DNA of 31,067 nucleotides. Source: DATACN01 sp038215095 (lineage in GTDB: Bacteria; Actinomycetota; Thermoleophilia; Solirubrobacterales; Thermoleophilaceae). The notes under the pieces are model-generated. The model was given only the letters and a program-made list of their open reading frames with translations. It searched no databases and had not been told where the DNA came from. A program made the translations under genes and the position numbers. The stretch lies in assembly GCA_038215095.1 (NCBI GenBank), contig JBBQRG010000037.1:1-31067 (forward strand), written 5' to 3'. Below, piece after piece: positions 1-8,360 of the stretch; within the stretch, counting starts at the first letter, position 1; every line of letters starts with the position of its first letter.

Positions 1-1469
1 ACGGCCTTCTTCCACTTCGCGTACTGCTGGTCGCGGTCGTCGTCCTCCATCTTCGGCTCCCATCGCTTGTCCTCTGACCAGCGCTCGCGCAGCTCGTCCT
101 GGTCGGACCAGAATCCCACGGCGAGGCCGGCGGCGTAGGCCGCGCCGAGCGCTGTTGTCTCGGTCACCTCCGGCCGGATCACCGGAACGCCGAGCACGTC
201 CGCCTGGAACTGCATCAAGAGCTCGTTGGCCACCATCCCGCCGTCGACGCGCAGCTCGTCGAACGGCACGTCGGCAACGTCGTTGGCCGCGTCCACCACC
301 TCCTTTGTCTGCCAGGCCGTGGCCTCGAGGGCGGCTCGCGCGATGTGCCCGGAGTTCGCGTACGCAGTCAGGCCGAGGATCGCGCCGCGCGCGTCGTCGC
401 GCCAGTAGGGAGCGAACAGCCCGGAGAACGCTGGCACGAAGTAGACGCCGCCGTTGTCGTCGACGCTCTTGGCGAGCTCCTCGACCTCCTCCGCCTCGTC
501 GATCAGGCCGAGCCGGTCGCGCAGCCACTGCACGGCCGCGCCGGTCACCGCGATCGACCCCTCGAGCACGTAGGTCGGGTCCGCGTCGCCGATCTTGTAG
601 CCGACGCTCGTGAGCAGCTTCTCGGTCCGGTGGATCTCGTTGCCGGTGTTCACCAGCAGGAAGGAGCCGGTGCCGTAGGTGTTCTTCGCGTCGCCCGGCT
701 CGAAGCAGGTCTGGCCGAACAGCGCGGCGTGCTGGTCGCCGAGGATGCCGGCCACCGGGGTGCCGCCGACGGCCGTGCCCTTGACCTCGCCGTACTCCTC
801 GCTGGACGAGCGGATCTCCGGGAGCATCGAGCGCGGCACGCCCATCAGCTCGAGGCTCGGCTCGTGCCAGTCGAGCGTCTCGAGGTCCATCATCAGGGTG
901 CGCGAGGCGTTGGTCACGTCGGTCACGTGGAGGCCGCCGTCCTTGCCGCCCGTCAGGTTCCACAGCACCCAGGTGTCCATCGTGCCGAAGGCCAGCTCGC
1001 CGTTCTCGGCGCGCTCGCGCGCGCGGTCGACGTTGTCGAGGATCCACGCGATCTTCGGTCCCGAGAAGTAGGTGGAGAGAGGCAGGCCGGTCTTGTCGCG
1101 CAGGCGGTCGAGGCCCTCGTCGCCCGCGAACTCGCGCACGAGCGGGCCGGTGCGGGTGTCCTGCCAGACGATCGCGTTGTACACGGGCTCGCCGCTCTCG
1201 CGGTCCCAGACCACGGTGGTCTCGCGCTGGTTCGTGATGCCGATCGCGGCGATGTCGCCCGCCTCGACATCGGAGCTGGCGAGCGCCCCGCCGATCACCT
1301 CGCGCGTGCGCCGCCAGACCTCGGTCGCGTCGTGCTCGACCCAGCCGGCCTCCGGCGTGATCTGCTCGTGCTCTTTCTGAGCGACCTCCGCGATGTGGCC
1401 GTCGGCGTCGAACAGGATGAAGCGCGAGCTCGTGGTGCCCTGATCGATAGCTCCGATGTAGTCGGGCAA
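1..1469 (-). CDS. glpK: Glycerol kinase (3' end beyond window)
   Basis: Phosphorylates glycerol to sn-glycerol 3-phosphate with ATP in the cytoplasm. The minus-strand reading begins PDYIGAIDQGTTSSRFILFD, the FGGY-kinase N-terminal phosphate-binding motif DQGTTSSR. It continues through ITNQRETTVVWDR, IVWQDTRT, TYGTGSFLLVNTG and GGMVANELLMQFQADVLGVP, all typical of GlpK. The TTG start at 1469 was chosen because GGAGGAGG lies 4 nt upstream and the family N-terminus begins right there. 489 codons are present and about 10 residues are missing (family about 500 aa). The frame is open throughout. It is transcribed divergently from the glycerol-3-phosphate dehydrogenase, whose substrate it makes. Confidence 0.95.
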   Translation of the reverse strand, partial: MPDYIGAIDQGTTSSRFILFDADGHIAEVAQKEHEQITPEAGWVEHDATEVWRRTREVIGGALASSDVEAGDIAAIGITNQRETTVVWDRESGEPVYNAIVWQDTRTGPLVREFAGDEGLDRLRDKTGLPLSTYFSGPKIAWILDNVDRARERAENGELAFGTMDTWVLWNLTGGKDGGLHVTDVTNASRTLMMDLETLDWHEPSLELMGVPRSMLPEIRSSSEEYGEVKGTAVGGTPVAGILGDQHAALFGQTCFEPGDAKNTYGTGSFLLVNTGNEIHRTEKLLTSVGYKIGDADPTYVLEGSIAVTGAAVQWLRDRLGLIDEAEEVEELAKSVDDNGGVYFVPAFSGLFAPYWRDDARGAILGLTAYANSGHIARAALEATAWQTKEVVDAANDVADVPFDELRVDGGMVANELLMQFQADVLGVPVIRPEVTETTALGAAYAAGLAVGFWSDQDELRERWSEDKRWEPKMEDDDRDQQYAKWKKA

Positions 1470-1507
1470 GTTGCCTCCTCCAGGTCGGCGGTAGCCTGGG
1501 ATGACCC
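1470..1507. promoter_or_regulatory. Divergent glpK/glpD control region
   Basis: Only 38 bp separate the glpK TTG from the first possible glpD start (TTG 1508), so both promoters must sit here or overlap the 5' ends of the genes. The glpK Shine-Dalgarno (GGAGGAGG on the minus strand, about 1474-1481) is clear. No convincing -10/-35 or palindromic operator was recognised. Co-regulation is inferred from the geometry alone. Confidence 0.45.
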
Positions 1508-3235
1508 TTGCCCGTGGCTGATTCGAACGCAAACATCGGCGCTCGCCTGGGCGTCCAGCAGCGCGGCGCGGCGCTCGATCGCATGGCCGGCGAGACGTTC
1601 GACGTGGTCGTCATCGGGGCCGGCTCGACCGGCTCCGGCTGCGCGCTCGACGCCGCGACGCGCGGCCTGTCGACGGCCCTGGTGGAGGCGCGCGACTTCG
1701 CCGCCGGCACCTCGAGCCGATCGAGCAAGCTCGTGCACGGCGGCCTGCGCTACCTCGAGCAGGGAGAGCTGGCACTCGTGCGCGAGGCCCTGCGCGAGCG
1801 TGCGCTGCTCCTGAACGTGCTGTGCCCGCACCTGGTGCGGCCCGTGCCCTTCCTGTATCCGCTCACCGAGCACTGGCAGCGCCCCTACGTGGGCGCGGGG
1901 ATGCTGCTCTACGACACGATGGGCGGGCACAAGGGGCTCAGGCGCCACCGCCACCTCACCCGGCGCGGCGCGCTCAAGATCGCGCCCGGCCTGAAGCCCG
2001 ACTCGCTGGTCGGCGGCATCCAGTACTACGACGCGCAGGTCGACGACGCGCGCCACACGCTCGCACTGGCGCGCACGGCCGCGAAGTACGGGGCGGCTGT
2101 GGCGAGCAACGCGCCGGTGGTCGGCTTCCTGCGCGAGGGCGGCCGCGTGACCGGCGTGCGCATCCGCGACCTGCGCTCGGACCGGGAAATCGAGGTGCGC
2201 AGCAGGCAGGTGATCAACGCCACCGGGGTCTGGACCGACGACGTGCAGGCGCTGGCGGGCGAGCGCGGCAAGTTCAAGGTGAAGGCGTCGAAGGGCGTGC
2301 ACCTGGTGGTGCCGCGTGACCGGCTGCAGCTCGAGACGGGCCTGATCCTGCGCACGGCCGAGAGCGTCCTGTTCGTGATCCCCTGGGGGCGCCATTGGAT
2401 CCTCGGCACCACCGACAGCGAGTGGACGCTCGACAAGGCGCACCCCGCCGCGAGCTCGTCCGACATCGACTACGTGCTCGAGCAGGCCAACCGCGTGCTC
2501 GACCAGCCGCTGGGCCACGAGGACGTGGAGGGGGTCTACGCCGGGCTGCGGCCGCTGCTGGCCGGGGAGTCCGAGAGCACCAGCCGGCTGAGCCGCGAGC
2601 ACACGGTGGCCGGCCCCATGCCCGGGATGGTCGCCGTGGCGGGTGGCAAGTACACGACCTACCGGGTCATGGCGAAGGACGCGGTGGACGCCGCGGCGCG
2701 CGGGCTCGAGCAGGCGGTGCCGCCTTCGGTGACGGAGACCACTGAGCTGATCGGCGCCGACGGCTTCCGGGCGCTCTGGAACCAGCGCGAGCGGCTTGCC
2801 GGGCAGAGCGGCCTGCACCCGGCGCGCATCGAGCACCTGCTTCGCCGCTACGGCTCGGACATCCACGACCTTCTCGCGGAGGTCGAGCGCCGCCCCGAGC
2901 TGGGCGAGCCGCTCCCGGGCGCCGACGACTACCTGCGGGTGGAGATCCGCTACGCGGCCACGCACGAGGGCGCGCTCCACCTGGACGACGTGCTCACGCG
3001 CCGGACGCGGATCTCGATCGAGACCTGGGACCGCGGGGTGGGCGCCGCGGAGCTGGCCGCCCGCCTGCTGGCCGAGGTGCTGGGCTGGGAGGACGCGGAG
3101 GTCGAGCGCGAGCTCGAGTACTACCGCGCCCGCGTGGAGGCCGAGCGCGAGTCACAGCGCCAGCCGGAGGACCGCGCCGCGGACGCAGCGCGCACGAACG
3201 CACCGGACGTCCTGGCGCCGGCGCGCTCGTCCTGA
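1508..3235 (+). CDS. glpD: Glycerol-3-phosphate dehydrogenase, FAD-dependent
   Basis: Oxidises sn-glycerol 3-phosphate to dihydroxyacetone phosphate, passing electrons from FAD to the quinone pool at the membrane. The dinucleotide-binding motif VVVIGAGSTGSG lies at about residues 33-44, followed by SSKLVHGGLRYLEQGE, the hallmark GlpD motif. Further in are INATGVWTDDV, WGRHWILGTTDSEW and VAGGKYTTYRVMAKDAVDAA. A C-terminal DAO_C-type helical domain covers about 420-540. Length 575 aa is normal. The TTG at 1508 is used because homology appears to extend upstream of the internal ATG at 1583; GTG 1514 is an alternative. The last ~35 residues are a low-complexity charged tail. It pairs with glpK. 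Confidence 0.95.
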   Translation: MPVADSNANIGARLGVQQRGAALDRMAGETFDVVVIGAGSTGSGCALDAATRGLSTALVEARDFAAGTSSRSSKLVHGGLRYLEQGELALVREALRERALLLNVLCPHLVRPVPFLYPLTEHWQRPYVGAGMLLYDTMGGHKGLRRHRHLTRRGALKIAPGLKPDSLVGGIQYYDAQVDDARHTLALARTAAKYGAAVASNAPVVGFLREGGRVTGVRIRDLRSDREIEVRSRQVINATGVWTDDVQALAGERGKFKVKASKGVHLVVPRDRLQLETGLILRTAESVLFVIPWGRHWILGTTDSEWTLDKAHPAASSSDIDYVLEQANRVLDQPLGHEDVEGVYAGLRPLLAGESESTSRLSREHTVAGPMPGMVAVAGGKYTTYRVMAKDAVDAAARGLEQAVPPSVTETTELIGADGFRALWNQRERLAGQSGLHPARIEHLLRRYGSDIHDLLAEVERRPELGEPLPGADDYLRVEIRYAATHEGALHLDDVLTRRTRISIETWDRGVGAAELAARLLAEVLGWEDAEVERELEYYRARVEAERESQRQPEDRAADAARTNAPDVLAPARSS

Positions 3236-3239
3236 GCGC

Positions 3240-3253
3240 AGGGCCGCCGCCCT
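3240..3253. terminator. Possible shared hairpin between convergent genes
   Basis: AGGGC-CGCC-GCCCT forms a 5-bp stem with a 4-nt loop between the glpD stop (3235) and the acyl-CoA dehydrogenase stop (3252), overlapping the latter. The position suits a bidirectional terminator, but the stem is short and no T-tract follows. Confidence 0.25.
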
Positions 3254-4436
3254 AGGTCCTGTGGCCTCCCGGGGCGATCGCCGAGATGCCCGTGATCTCG
3301 CGCCCGACGATCATCGACTGCACGCTGTCCGTGCCCTCGAAGGTGAAGATCGCCTCCATGTCGGCGTGGTGGCGGGCCACGTGGTTCTCCAGCAGGATGC
3401 CGTTGCCGCCGAGGATGTCCCGCGCGTCGGCCACCACCTGGCGCGCCTTCGCGGCGTGGTTCATCTTCGCCAGGGAGGCCATGCCGGGGGTCAGCCGCCC
3501 GTCGCCGGCCAGCTGGCTCAGGCGCAGGCAGAGCAGCTGCATCGCCGTGATCTCCGCCAGCATCCGGCTCAGCTTGTCCTGCACGAGCTGGTAGGAAGCG
3601 ATCGGTTGGCCGAACTGCTCGCGCGTGCGCGCATAAGAGAGGGCGGTCTCGTACGCGGCCAGCGCGATGCCGAGCGCGCGCCAGGCGACCGTGTAGCGCG
3701 TGCGGGTCAGCACTTCGGCCACATCGCGGAAGCTGTCGCAGCGCTCGAGGCGGTTCTCCTCGGGCACGCGCACGTCCAACAGCTCGATGTCGGCCTGCCA
3801 GACAGCGCGAAGCGACGTCTTTCCCTCCATCACGGTGGCGTGGTAGCCGGGCGTTCCCTTCTCGACCACGTAGCCGCCCACGTTGCCGTCCTCGCCTCGC
3901 GCCCAGACGAGCACCAGGTCGGCGAACGAGCCGTTGCCGATCCAGCGCTTGCGCCCGTTCAGCACGTACTCGTCGCCGTGCTTGCGTGCGCGGGTCTCCA
4001 GCATCACGGCGTCCGATCCGTGCTCGGGCTCGGTCAGGGCGAATGCCCCGATGAGCTCGAGCTCCGCCATCCCGGGCAGCCACCGCGCGCGCTGCTCGTC
4101 GGAGCCGAGCATGTCGATGGCCTGCATCGCGAGGTTGGAGTGCACGCCGTAGAACGTGCCAAGACTGCCGTCGGCGCGCGCCCACTCCATGCTCACGAGG
4201 CCCGCGGCCACCGCGCTCATGCCCGGGCAGCCATAGCCCTCGATCGTGCCGCCCGCCAGCTTCAGCTCGGCGATCTTCGGCACCAGCTCGAGCGGGAACT
4301 CCGCCCGCTCCCAGTAGTCGTTGATCACAGGCAGCACCTCGGCCTCGCAGAAGGCGCGCAGGCGGTCGCGGATGCCGCGCTCCTCGTCGCTGAGCAGCTC
4401 GTCGACGAGGTAGAAGTCGGGCGGCCCCTCGCTCAC
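3252..4436 (-). CDS. Acyl-CoA dehydrogenase, glutaryl-CoA dehydrogenase/ACX4-like
   Basis: FAD enzyme that introduces an alpha,beta double bond into an acyl-CoA. Visible family landmarks are ALTEPEHGSDAVMLETRA (FAD/substrate loop), GRKRWIGNGSFADLVLVWAR, RTREQFGQPIASYQLVQDKL, ARDILGGNGILLENHVARH and FTFEGTDSVQSMIVGREITG. The Glu in FTFEGT is the catalytic base position shared by the glutaryl-CoA dehydrogenase and plant ACX4 branch. By manual alignment, the Arg used by glutaryl-CoA dehydrogenase in decarboxylation is replaced by Gly (GSLGTFYGVHSNL), so a non-decarboxylating short-chain substrate is likelier. The GTG at 4436 gives 394 aa, normal for the family. It is last in a unit with MmcQ and the thioesterase; its start is 10 nt past the MmcQ stop. 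Confidence 0.9.
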   Translation of the reverse strand: MSEGPPDFYLVDELLSDEERGIRDRLRAFCEAEVLPVINDYWERAEFPLELVPKIAELKLAGGTIEGYGCPGMSAVAAGLVSMEWARADGSLGTFYGVHSNLAMQAIDMLGSDEQRARWLPGMAELELIGAFALTEPEHGSDAVMLETRARKHGDEYVLNGRKRWIGNGSFADLVLVWARGEDGNVGGYVVEKGTPGYHATVMEGKTSLRAVWQADIELLDVRVPEENRLERCDSFRDVAEVLTRTRYTVAWRALGIALAAYETALSYARTREQFGQPIASYQLVQDKLSRMLAEITAMQLLCLRLSQLAGDGRLTPGMASLAKMNHAAKARQVVADARDILGGNGILLENHVARHHADMEAIFTFEGTDSVQSMIVGREITGISAIAPGGHRT

Positions 4437-4446
4437 CGGTGGTCGA

Positions 4447-4794
4447 TCACAGCTTCGCCTCCACGGTCTCGTGTGCCTCTTCCACGGCGCCGGCGATCGC
4501 GTCCCAGTCGAGGCCGCGGTCCAGCCGCACGCCCACCCAGCCACGGTGCCCGACGTACGGGGGCACGAAGTAGTGCTCGGGCTCGCCGCCCACCAGCGCC
4601 TGCTGCATGCCCTCGGGCGCGGCGCACCAGATCGCGACGCGGCCGTCGCCGTGGTGGTCGCTCAGGCACATCACGAAGCTGCGCTTGCCGCGGATGAAGA
4701 ACGTGGGCGAGCCGTGGCTGAGCCGCTCGCTGGTGCCGGGGAGCGACAGGCAGAGCTCCCGGATGCGCTCGAACGGGTCGGGCTCAACCGGCAA
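4447..4794 (-). CDS. MmcQ/YjbR family protein
   Basis: A 115-aa protein of the MmcQ/YjbR (CyaY-like fold) family, whose biochemical role is generally unknown. Family features are the start FERIRELCLSLPGTSERLSHGSPTFFIRGK, then VAIWCAAPEG, a YFVPPYVGHRGWVGVRLD block and the acidic helix WDAIAGAVEEAHETV. The TTG at 4794 overlaps the stop of the upstream thioesterase by 11 nt, and no better start is visible. It sits between a thioesterase and an acyl-CoA dehydrogenase, probably by operon packing; no metabolic role can be read from it. Confidence 0.85.
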   Translation of the reverse strand: MPVEPDPFERIRELCLSLPGTSERLSHGSPTFFIRGKRSFVMCLSDHHGDGRVAIWCAAPEGMQQALVGGEPEHYFVPPYVGHRGWVGVRLDRGLDWDAIAGAVEEAHETVEAKL

Positions 4795-5188
4795 CTACCC
4801 AGACCGCCCTGGCGCGCACGATCTCGCGGTCGTCCACCGAGAGCGAGCAGTCGGCGAAGCTCAGTGTGCCGCCCACGCGGTCCACCGTGGTGCGCGACTC
4901 GATCCAGTCGCCGGGCTTGGCGGGCTTGAGGAAGTCCACGGTCAGGCTGACCGTGGCGAGGTCCTTGCCGTCCTCGGCGTCGGCCTCGATGGCGCGCCCC
5001 AGCGCGAAGTCCGCCAGCGTGGACAGCAGCCCGCCCTGCACCGTGCCGCGGTGGTTGGCGTGACGCTCCTCGGCCCGCAGGCCGAAGCTCTGCTGCCCGT
5101 CGCCTCCGTCGCGCACGTGCACGGGCCCGACCGCCTCGAGGAAGGGTCCCTGGTTCTCGAAGGGCGCGAAGCCGTCGGGCACGTCCAC
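4784..5188 (-). CDS. Hotdog-fold acyl-CoA thioesterase, PaaI-like
   Basis: Predicted to hydrolyse an acyl-CoA or aryl-CoA to the free acid and CoA. The 134-aa sequence has the hotdog-thioesterase core: HANHRGTVQGGLLSTLADFALGRAI carries the conserved HxG/GG...LAD helix start, followed by ATVSLTVDFLKPAKPGDWIESRTTVDRVGGTLSFADCSL. Start GTG at 5188; no strong Shine-Dalgarno is visible. It is the first gene of the minus-strand unit with MmcQ and acyl-CoA dehydrogenase, which suggests a role in fatty or branched/aromatic acyl-CoA turnover. The exact substrate cannot be read from sequence. Confidence 0.88.
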   Translation of the reverse strand: MDVPDGFAPFENQGPFLEAVGPVHVRDGGDGQQSFGLRAEERHANHRGTVQGGLLSTLADFALGRAIEADAEDGKDLATVSLTVDFLKPAKPGDWIESRTTVDRVGGTLSFADCSLSVDDREIVRARAVWVVAG

Positions 5189-5322
5189 CCCCTGCAGCCT
5201 ACGGAGCGCAGAGGGCAGAGGGCAGAGGGAGAGAAAGCAGAGACCGAAGAGCCACCGGTCGCGTAGGAGGCGCGTGTGGCCGCGGGCAGCACGCTCGTCC
5301 GGACGCCCGCCAAGGGACGCGG

Positions 5323-5586
5323 TTGGTAGTACACGGCCACGATGGCGTACTCAGCGCCCTCGGCGTGAGCCAGGCGGAGTTCGAGCGGCTCGACCTGGTG
5401 CCCGAGGAGTACATCGGCCTGGGCGACAACGTGGTCGTGGTGGTGCGCTTCGTGGACCGCGGCCGCGAGAGCGGCGTGCCGATCGACGAGCGGCTCTGCC
5501 ACGTCTGGACGGTCAGGGAGGGGAAGGCCGTTCGGATGGCGGTCCACTCGGACCGCGAGGAGGCCCTGCGGGCCGCCGGGGGCTAG
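5323..5586 (+). pseudogene. NTF2/SnoaL-like remnant, N-terminus missing
   Basis: The frame reads VVHGHDGVLSALGVSQ, then PEEYIGLGDNVVVVVRFVDRG, PIDERLCHVWTVREGKAVRM and DREEALRAAGG. This matches the second half of SnoaL/NTF2-like proteins: the G-HDGV segment, the D-G-D-VVV strand, the H-W-T-REGK strand and a terminal EALEAAG. The family normally has about 45 more residues at the N-terminus. None is found in any frame upstream, where a purine-rich tract with three GCAGAGG-type units lies (about 5200-5240). The only start is a weak TTG, and the 3' end overlaps the antisense AbrB-family gene. It is probably a truncated relic; a short functional protein is less likely. Confidence 0.5.
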
Positions 5587-6631
5587 CGGGGCCGTCGTCC
5601 TCTGAGCGCACCAGCCAGCGCACTACGGCGGGCGCGGCGAGCACCATCGCGAACAGCCGCAGGCCCTGCACGGCGACCACGAAGGTGGTGTCCGCACCGC
5701 TGCCGTAGGCGATCGGCAGCACCGCGTAGAGCCCGCCCGGGGTGGTGGCCAGGTAGGCATCGAGCAGCGGCACGTCGGTGGTCAGCTCGACCAGCCAGGC
5801 GAGCACGAAGCAGGCCGCCAGCAGCGCGGCGATGGATAGAACCACCGGAAGCACGAGGCGGGCGATCTCCCTGAGCGTGTCGCGGTCGAAGCCCAGACCG
5901 ATCTGGATCCCGATCAGCGCGAAGCCCATCTCGCGCGCGAGCGGCGGCACCTGCACGTCGCCGGTCAGCCCGGCCAGCGAGAGGGCCGCGGTCAGCAGCA
6001 GCGGGCCGATCAGGGCGGGCGCGGGAATCTTCAGTCGCGGGCCTGCGACCGCCCCGGCCACGCTGGCGCCCACGGTGAGCGCCCAGCCGCCGGCACTGCC
6101 GAGCAGCGGCCCCTTGTCCACGCCTCCGCCGGGCGCGTGCACCCCGAACGCCAGCGGAACGAGCAACGGCGTGAGCAGCGTGATCACGAGCACGCGCAGG
6201 TACTGCATGAAGGCCACCAGGCGGTCGTCGCCGCCCAACTCGCCGGCCATCGCCACGATCCCCGACGCCCCGCCCGCGACCATGCCGAGCGAGGCCGTGG
6301 GGCGGTCCAGGCCGGCCAGCCGGGCGAGCACCAGGCCGGCCCCGATCGTGACCGCCAGGGTGGCCGCGCTCACGATGATCACCGGGATCCAGCTCGCGCC
6401 GAGCCCCGTCAGCGTGGAGGCGTGCAGGAAGGTGCCGAGCACGACTCCCGTGATGGCCTGGCCGGCGCGGAATCCGAGCGGCGGCAGCGACAGCCTGCCG
6501 GGCAGGACGAGCGCATAGGCGAGCCCGGCCAGCAGTGCGACGAACAGGTAGCCGGAGGGCACGCCCACGCGGCCGGCCAGCCAGCCCCCGCCGACGGTGA
6601 CCCCGCCGACGAGCGCCCAGTCCGCGGCTAT
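5513..6631 (-). CDS. AbrB-family membrane protein, start uncertain
   Basis: Integral membrane protein of the AbrB/ammonia-monooxygenase-like family (duplicated AbrB domain, about 10 helices). Function is poorly defined; E. coli AbrB is proposed to be a regulator or transporter. Diagnostic segments are FRAGQAITGVVLGTFL, LGMVAGGASGIVAMAGELGGDDRLVAFMQYLRV, IPAPALIGPLLLTAAL, FALIGIQIGLGFDR, LDAYLATTPGGLYAVLPIAYGSGADTTFVVAVQGLRLF. Alignment to the family puts the N-terminus near 6631, but the only codons there are ATA (6631, 6658). The first GTGs (6568, 6562) would cut into helix 1. An ATG exists only at 6952, deep inside queA. The C-terminal ~25 residues are Pro/Ser-rich. It lies directly downstream of queA. 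Confidence 0.8.
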   Translation of the reverse strand: MAADWALVGGVTVGGGWLAGRVGVPSGYLFVALLAGLAYALVLPGRLSLPPLGFRAGQAITGVVLGTFLHASTLTGLGASWIPVIIVSAATLAVTIGAGLVLARLAGLDRPTASLGMVAGGASGIVAMAGELGGDDRLVAFMQYLRVLVITLLTPLLVPLAFGVHAPGGGVDKGPLLGSAGGWALTVGASVAGAVAGPRLKIPAPALIGPLLLTAALSLAGLTGDVQVPPLAREMGFALIGIQIGLGFDRDTLREIARLVLPVVLSIAALLAACFVLAWLVELTTDVPLLDAYLATTPGGLYAVLPIAYGSGADTTFVVAVQGLRLFAMVLAAPAVVRWLVRSEDDGPASPRRPAGPPRGPSGPPSERPSPP

Positions 6632-6654
6632 CCGGGGTGCTGTCCGCTCGCCGC

Positions 6655-7671
6655 CTATGGAAGGAGAAGGTGCATGTCGCCGAACTCGTGGAAAAGGTAG
6701 CCGCGCTCGGCCGCGGCGCGGTAGGACAGGTCGAGCAGCTCGGGCCCCGCGGCCGCCTCGAGCAGGGCCATGTGCGACGAGTCGGCGTCGTGCCAGCCGG
6801 TGAGCAGGCCGTCGACCGACCTCAGCCCCCGCTCCGGCGTCACGATCAGGTTCGTCCAGCCCTCGCCGGCCTCGACCGTCCCGTCCTGCGCCGCCACGGT
6901 CTCGAGCGCGCGCACCACTGTGGTTCCCACCGCGATCACGCGCCCACGCCACCAGCGCACGGCGTTCACGAGGCGCGCGGTCTGGTCGGGTACCCGGTAG
7001 CGCTCCGGGTAGGGAGCCTCGCCGCGCTCGAGCGACGAGACGCCGGCGTGCAGCGTCAGCGGCGCCACCATCACCCCGCTCGAGGCCAGCTCGGCCACCA
7101 GCTCCGCCGTGAACGGGCGCCCGGCGCTCGGCATCTCGGCGCTGCCCGGGTCACGGGCGAAAACCGTCTGGTAGGCGGCGAGCGGCCACTCGCGGCCCAC
7201 GTGGCCGTACCGGATCGGGTGTCCGTGGGCGGCCAGGTACGCCTCCACCGGCTGCCCGAGCGAGAGCCGCGCCACGGCCAGCCGCTCGCTTACGGCGTAG
7301 GGCGCCATCAGCTCGGCGTGGGCGCCGCCCGGCAGCTCGAGCCGGGAAGGCACCGGCGGGCGGCCGAAGGGCATCCGCTCGCTCGTGCGCAGCTCCACCA
7401 CCCAGCCGCCGTCGCCCGCCGGCGTGGACAAGCGCAGCTCCAGATCGCGGCCGTCAAGGCGCGCGGGCAGGGCGGCCGCAAGGGTCGCGGAGGTGTTCAC
7501 CACCAGCAGGTCGCCCGGCGCGAGGAAGCGCGGCAGCTCGCCGAAGCGCACGTGCGCGAGCTCACCGTCGTGGCGGCTGCCCACCATCAGCGCGACCTCG
7601 GCCCGGTCGCGGCCGCGCTCCTCCGGCGGCTCGCGGGCCTCGAGCCGCGCCGGGGACTCGAGCGTGCTCAC
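6655..7671 (-). CDS. queA: S-adenosylmethionine:tRNA ribosyltransferase-isomerase
   Basis: Transfers and isomerises the ribosyl part of SAM onto 7-aminomethyl-7-deazaguanine in tRNA to form epoxyqueuosine. The 338-aa product has the expected QueA blocks: HVRFGELPRFLAPGDLLVVNTSATLAAALPAR, MPSAGRPFTAELVAELASSGV, APLTLHAGVSSLERGEAPYPERYRV, GRVIAVGTTVVRALET, GWTNLIVTPERGLRSVDGLLTGWH and FHEFGDMHLLLP. In place of the usual F-P-A-AG the sequence has Y-P..MPSAG, within normal variation. The GTG start at 7671 overlaps the SDR stop by 4 nt (GTGA), indicating translational coupling. No other queuosine gene is in the window. Confidence 0.93.
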   Translation of the reverse strand: MSTLESPARLEAREPPEERGRDRAEVALMVGSRHDGELAHVRFGELPRFLAPGDLLVVNTSATLAAALPARLDGRDLELRLSTPAGDGGWVVELRTSERMPFGRPPVPSRLELPGGAHAELMAPYAVSERLAVARLSLGQPVEAYLAAHGHPIRYGHVGREWPLAAYQTVFARDPGSAEMPSAGRPFTAELVAELASSGVMVAPLTLHAGVSSLERGEAPYPERYRVPDQTARLVNAVRWWRGRVIAVGTTVVRALETVAAQDGTVEAGEGWTNLIVTPERGLRSVDGLLTGWHDADSSHMALLEAAAGPELLDLSYRAAAERGYLFHEFGDMHLLLP

Positions 7672-8345
7672 GTCGTGGCCGCCCCGAGCTCGCTCACGCG
7701 GTACCGGCCGCTCGGCAGCGAGCCCTCGATCAGCCGGAGCAGCCCGGGCACGCTCTCCTCGGGCGGCGGGCGGTCGGAGATGTCCTCGCCCGGGAACGCC
7801 TCCTGGTGCATCTGGGTGCGCATGTCGCCCGGGTCCACGGCGTACACCCGCAGCGACGGCTGCTCGGCCGCGAGGATTGCGGTCAGCTGGTCGAGCGCCG
7901 CCTTCGACGAGCCGTAGCCGCCCCAGCCGTCGTAGGGCTCGACCGCCGCGTCCGACGTGATGTCGAGGATCGCCGCGCCCGGCGAGAGCCGGGGCAGCGC
8001 CAGCTGCAGTAGCCCCAGCGGCGCCACCAGGTTCACCTCGTAGACGCGCCTCAGCTCGTCGAGCGGGTAGTCGGCCAGCGCCGGCCGGGGGCTCGGGCCG
8101 AGCAGGCTGGCGTTGTTCACCACGAGGTCGATCGGCTCGCCGGCCGCCTCCACGAGCGCTTGGCGGTGGCGGGGATCCGACAGGTCCCCGGGCACCGCGG
8201 TGACCCCCTCGAGCCCGGCGGTGGCCTGCTCCAGCGCCGCTGCGTCGCGCGCGTCGACGATGAGCCGCCAGCCGCGCCCGGCGAGCTCCCGCGCCAGCGC
8301 GAGGCCGAGGCCGCGAGACGCTCCGGTGACTATTCCGATGGGCAT
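7668..8345 (-). CDS. Short-chain dehydrogenase/reductase
   Basis: NAD(P)-dependent oxidoreductase of the classical SDR type. The cofactor motif TGASRGLG is at residues 7-14 from ATG 8345, LVVNNASLLG is the NNAG-equivalent, and the catalytic triad is visible as Ser (ILDITSD), Tyr and Lys (YGSSKAALDQL). VDPGDMRTQMHQ is the PG motif after strand beta-6. At about 225 aa it is a short SDR. ATG 8345 was preferred over the upstream TTG 8366, which lies inside a perfect palindrome. The substrate is unknown. It overlaps queA and is divergent from the PII gene. Confidence 0.9.
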   Translation of the reverse strand: MPIGIVTGASRGLGLALARELAGRGWRLIVDARDAAALEQATAGLEGVTAVPGDLSDPRHRQALVEAAGEPIDLVVNNASLLGPSPRPALADYPLDELRRVYEVNLVAPLGLLQLALPRLSPGAAILDITSDAAVEPYDGWGGYGSSKAALDQLTAILAAEQPSLRVYAVDPGDMRTQMHQEAFPGEDISDRPPPEESVPGLLRLIEGSLPSGRYRVSELGAATT

Positions 8346-8360
8346 TCGGCCATGATGCAG

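Noticed and set aside
345..1814. Long open frame on the plus strand across glpK
   Set aside because: It is a high-GC shadow of glpK; the composition is Arg/Ala/Val-rich with no domain, while the minus strand reads a clear kinase.
3121..4185. 354-codon minus-strand frame overlapping the acyl-CoA dehydrogenase
   Set aside because: Out-of-frame reading of the dehydrogenase, Arg-rich and without motifs.
2796..4697. 633-codon plus-strand frame spanning three genes
   Set aside because: It crosses the ends of glpD, acyl-CoA dehydrogenase and MmcQ in other frames and has no recognisable motif.
5200..5240. Purine-rich tract with GCAGAGG-like repeats
   Set aside because: Only about three imperfect units; low-complexity spacer rather than a functional repeat array.
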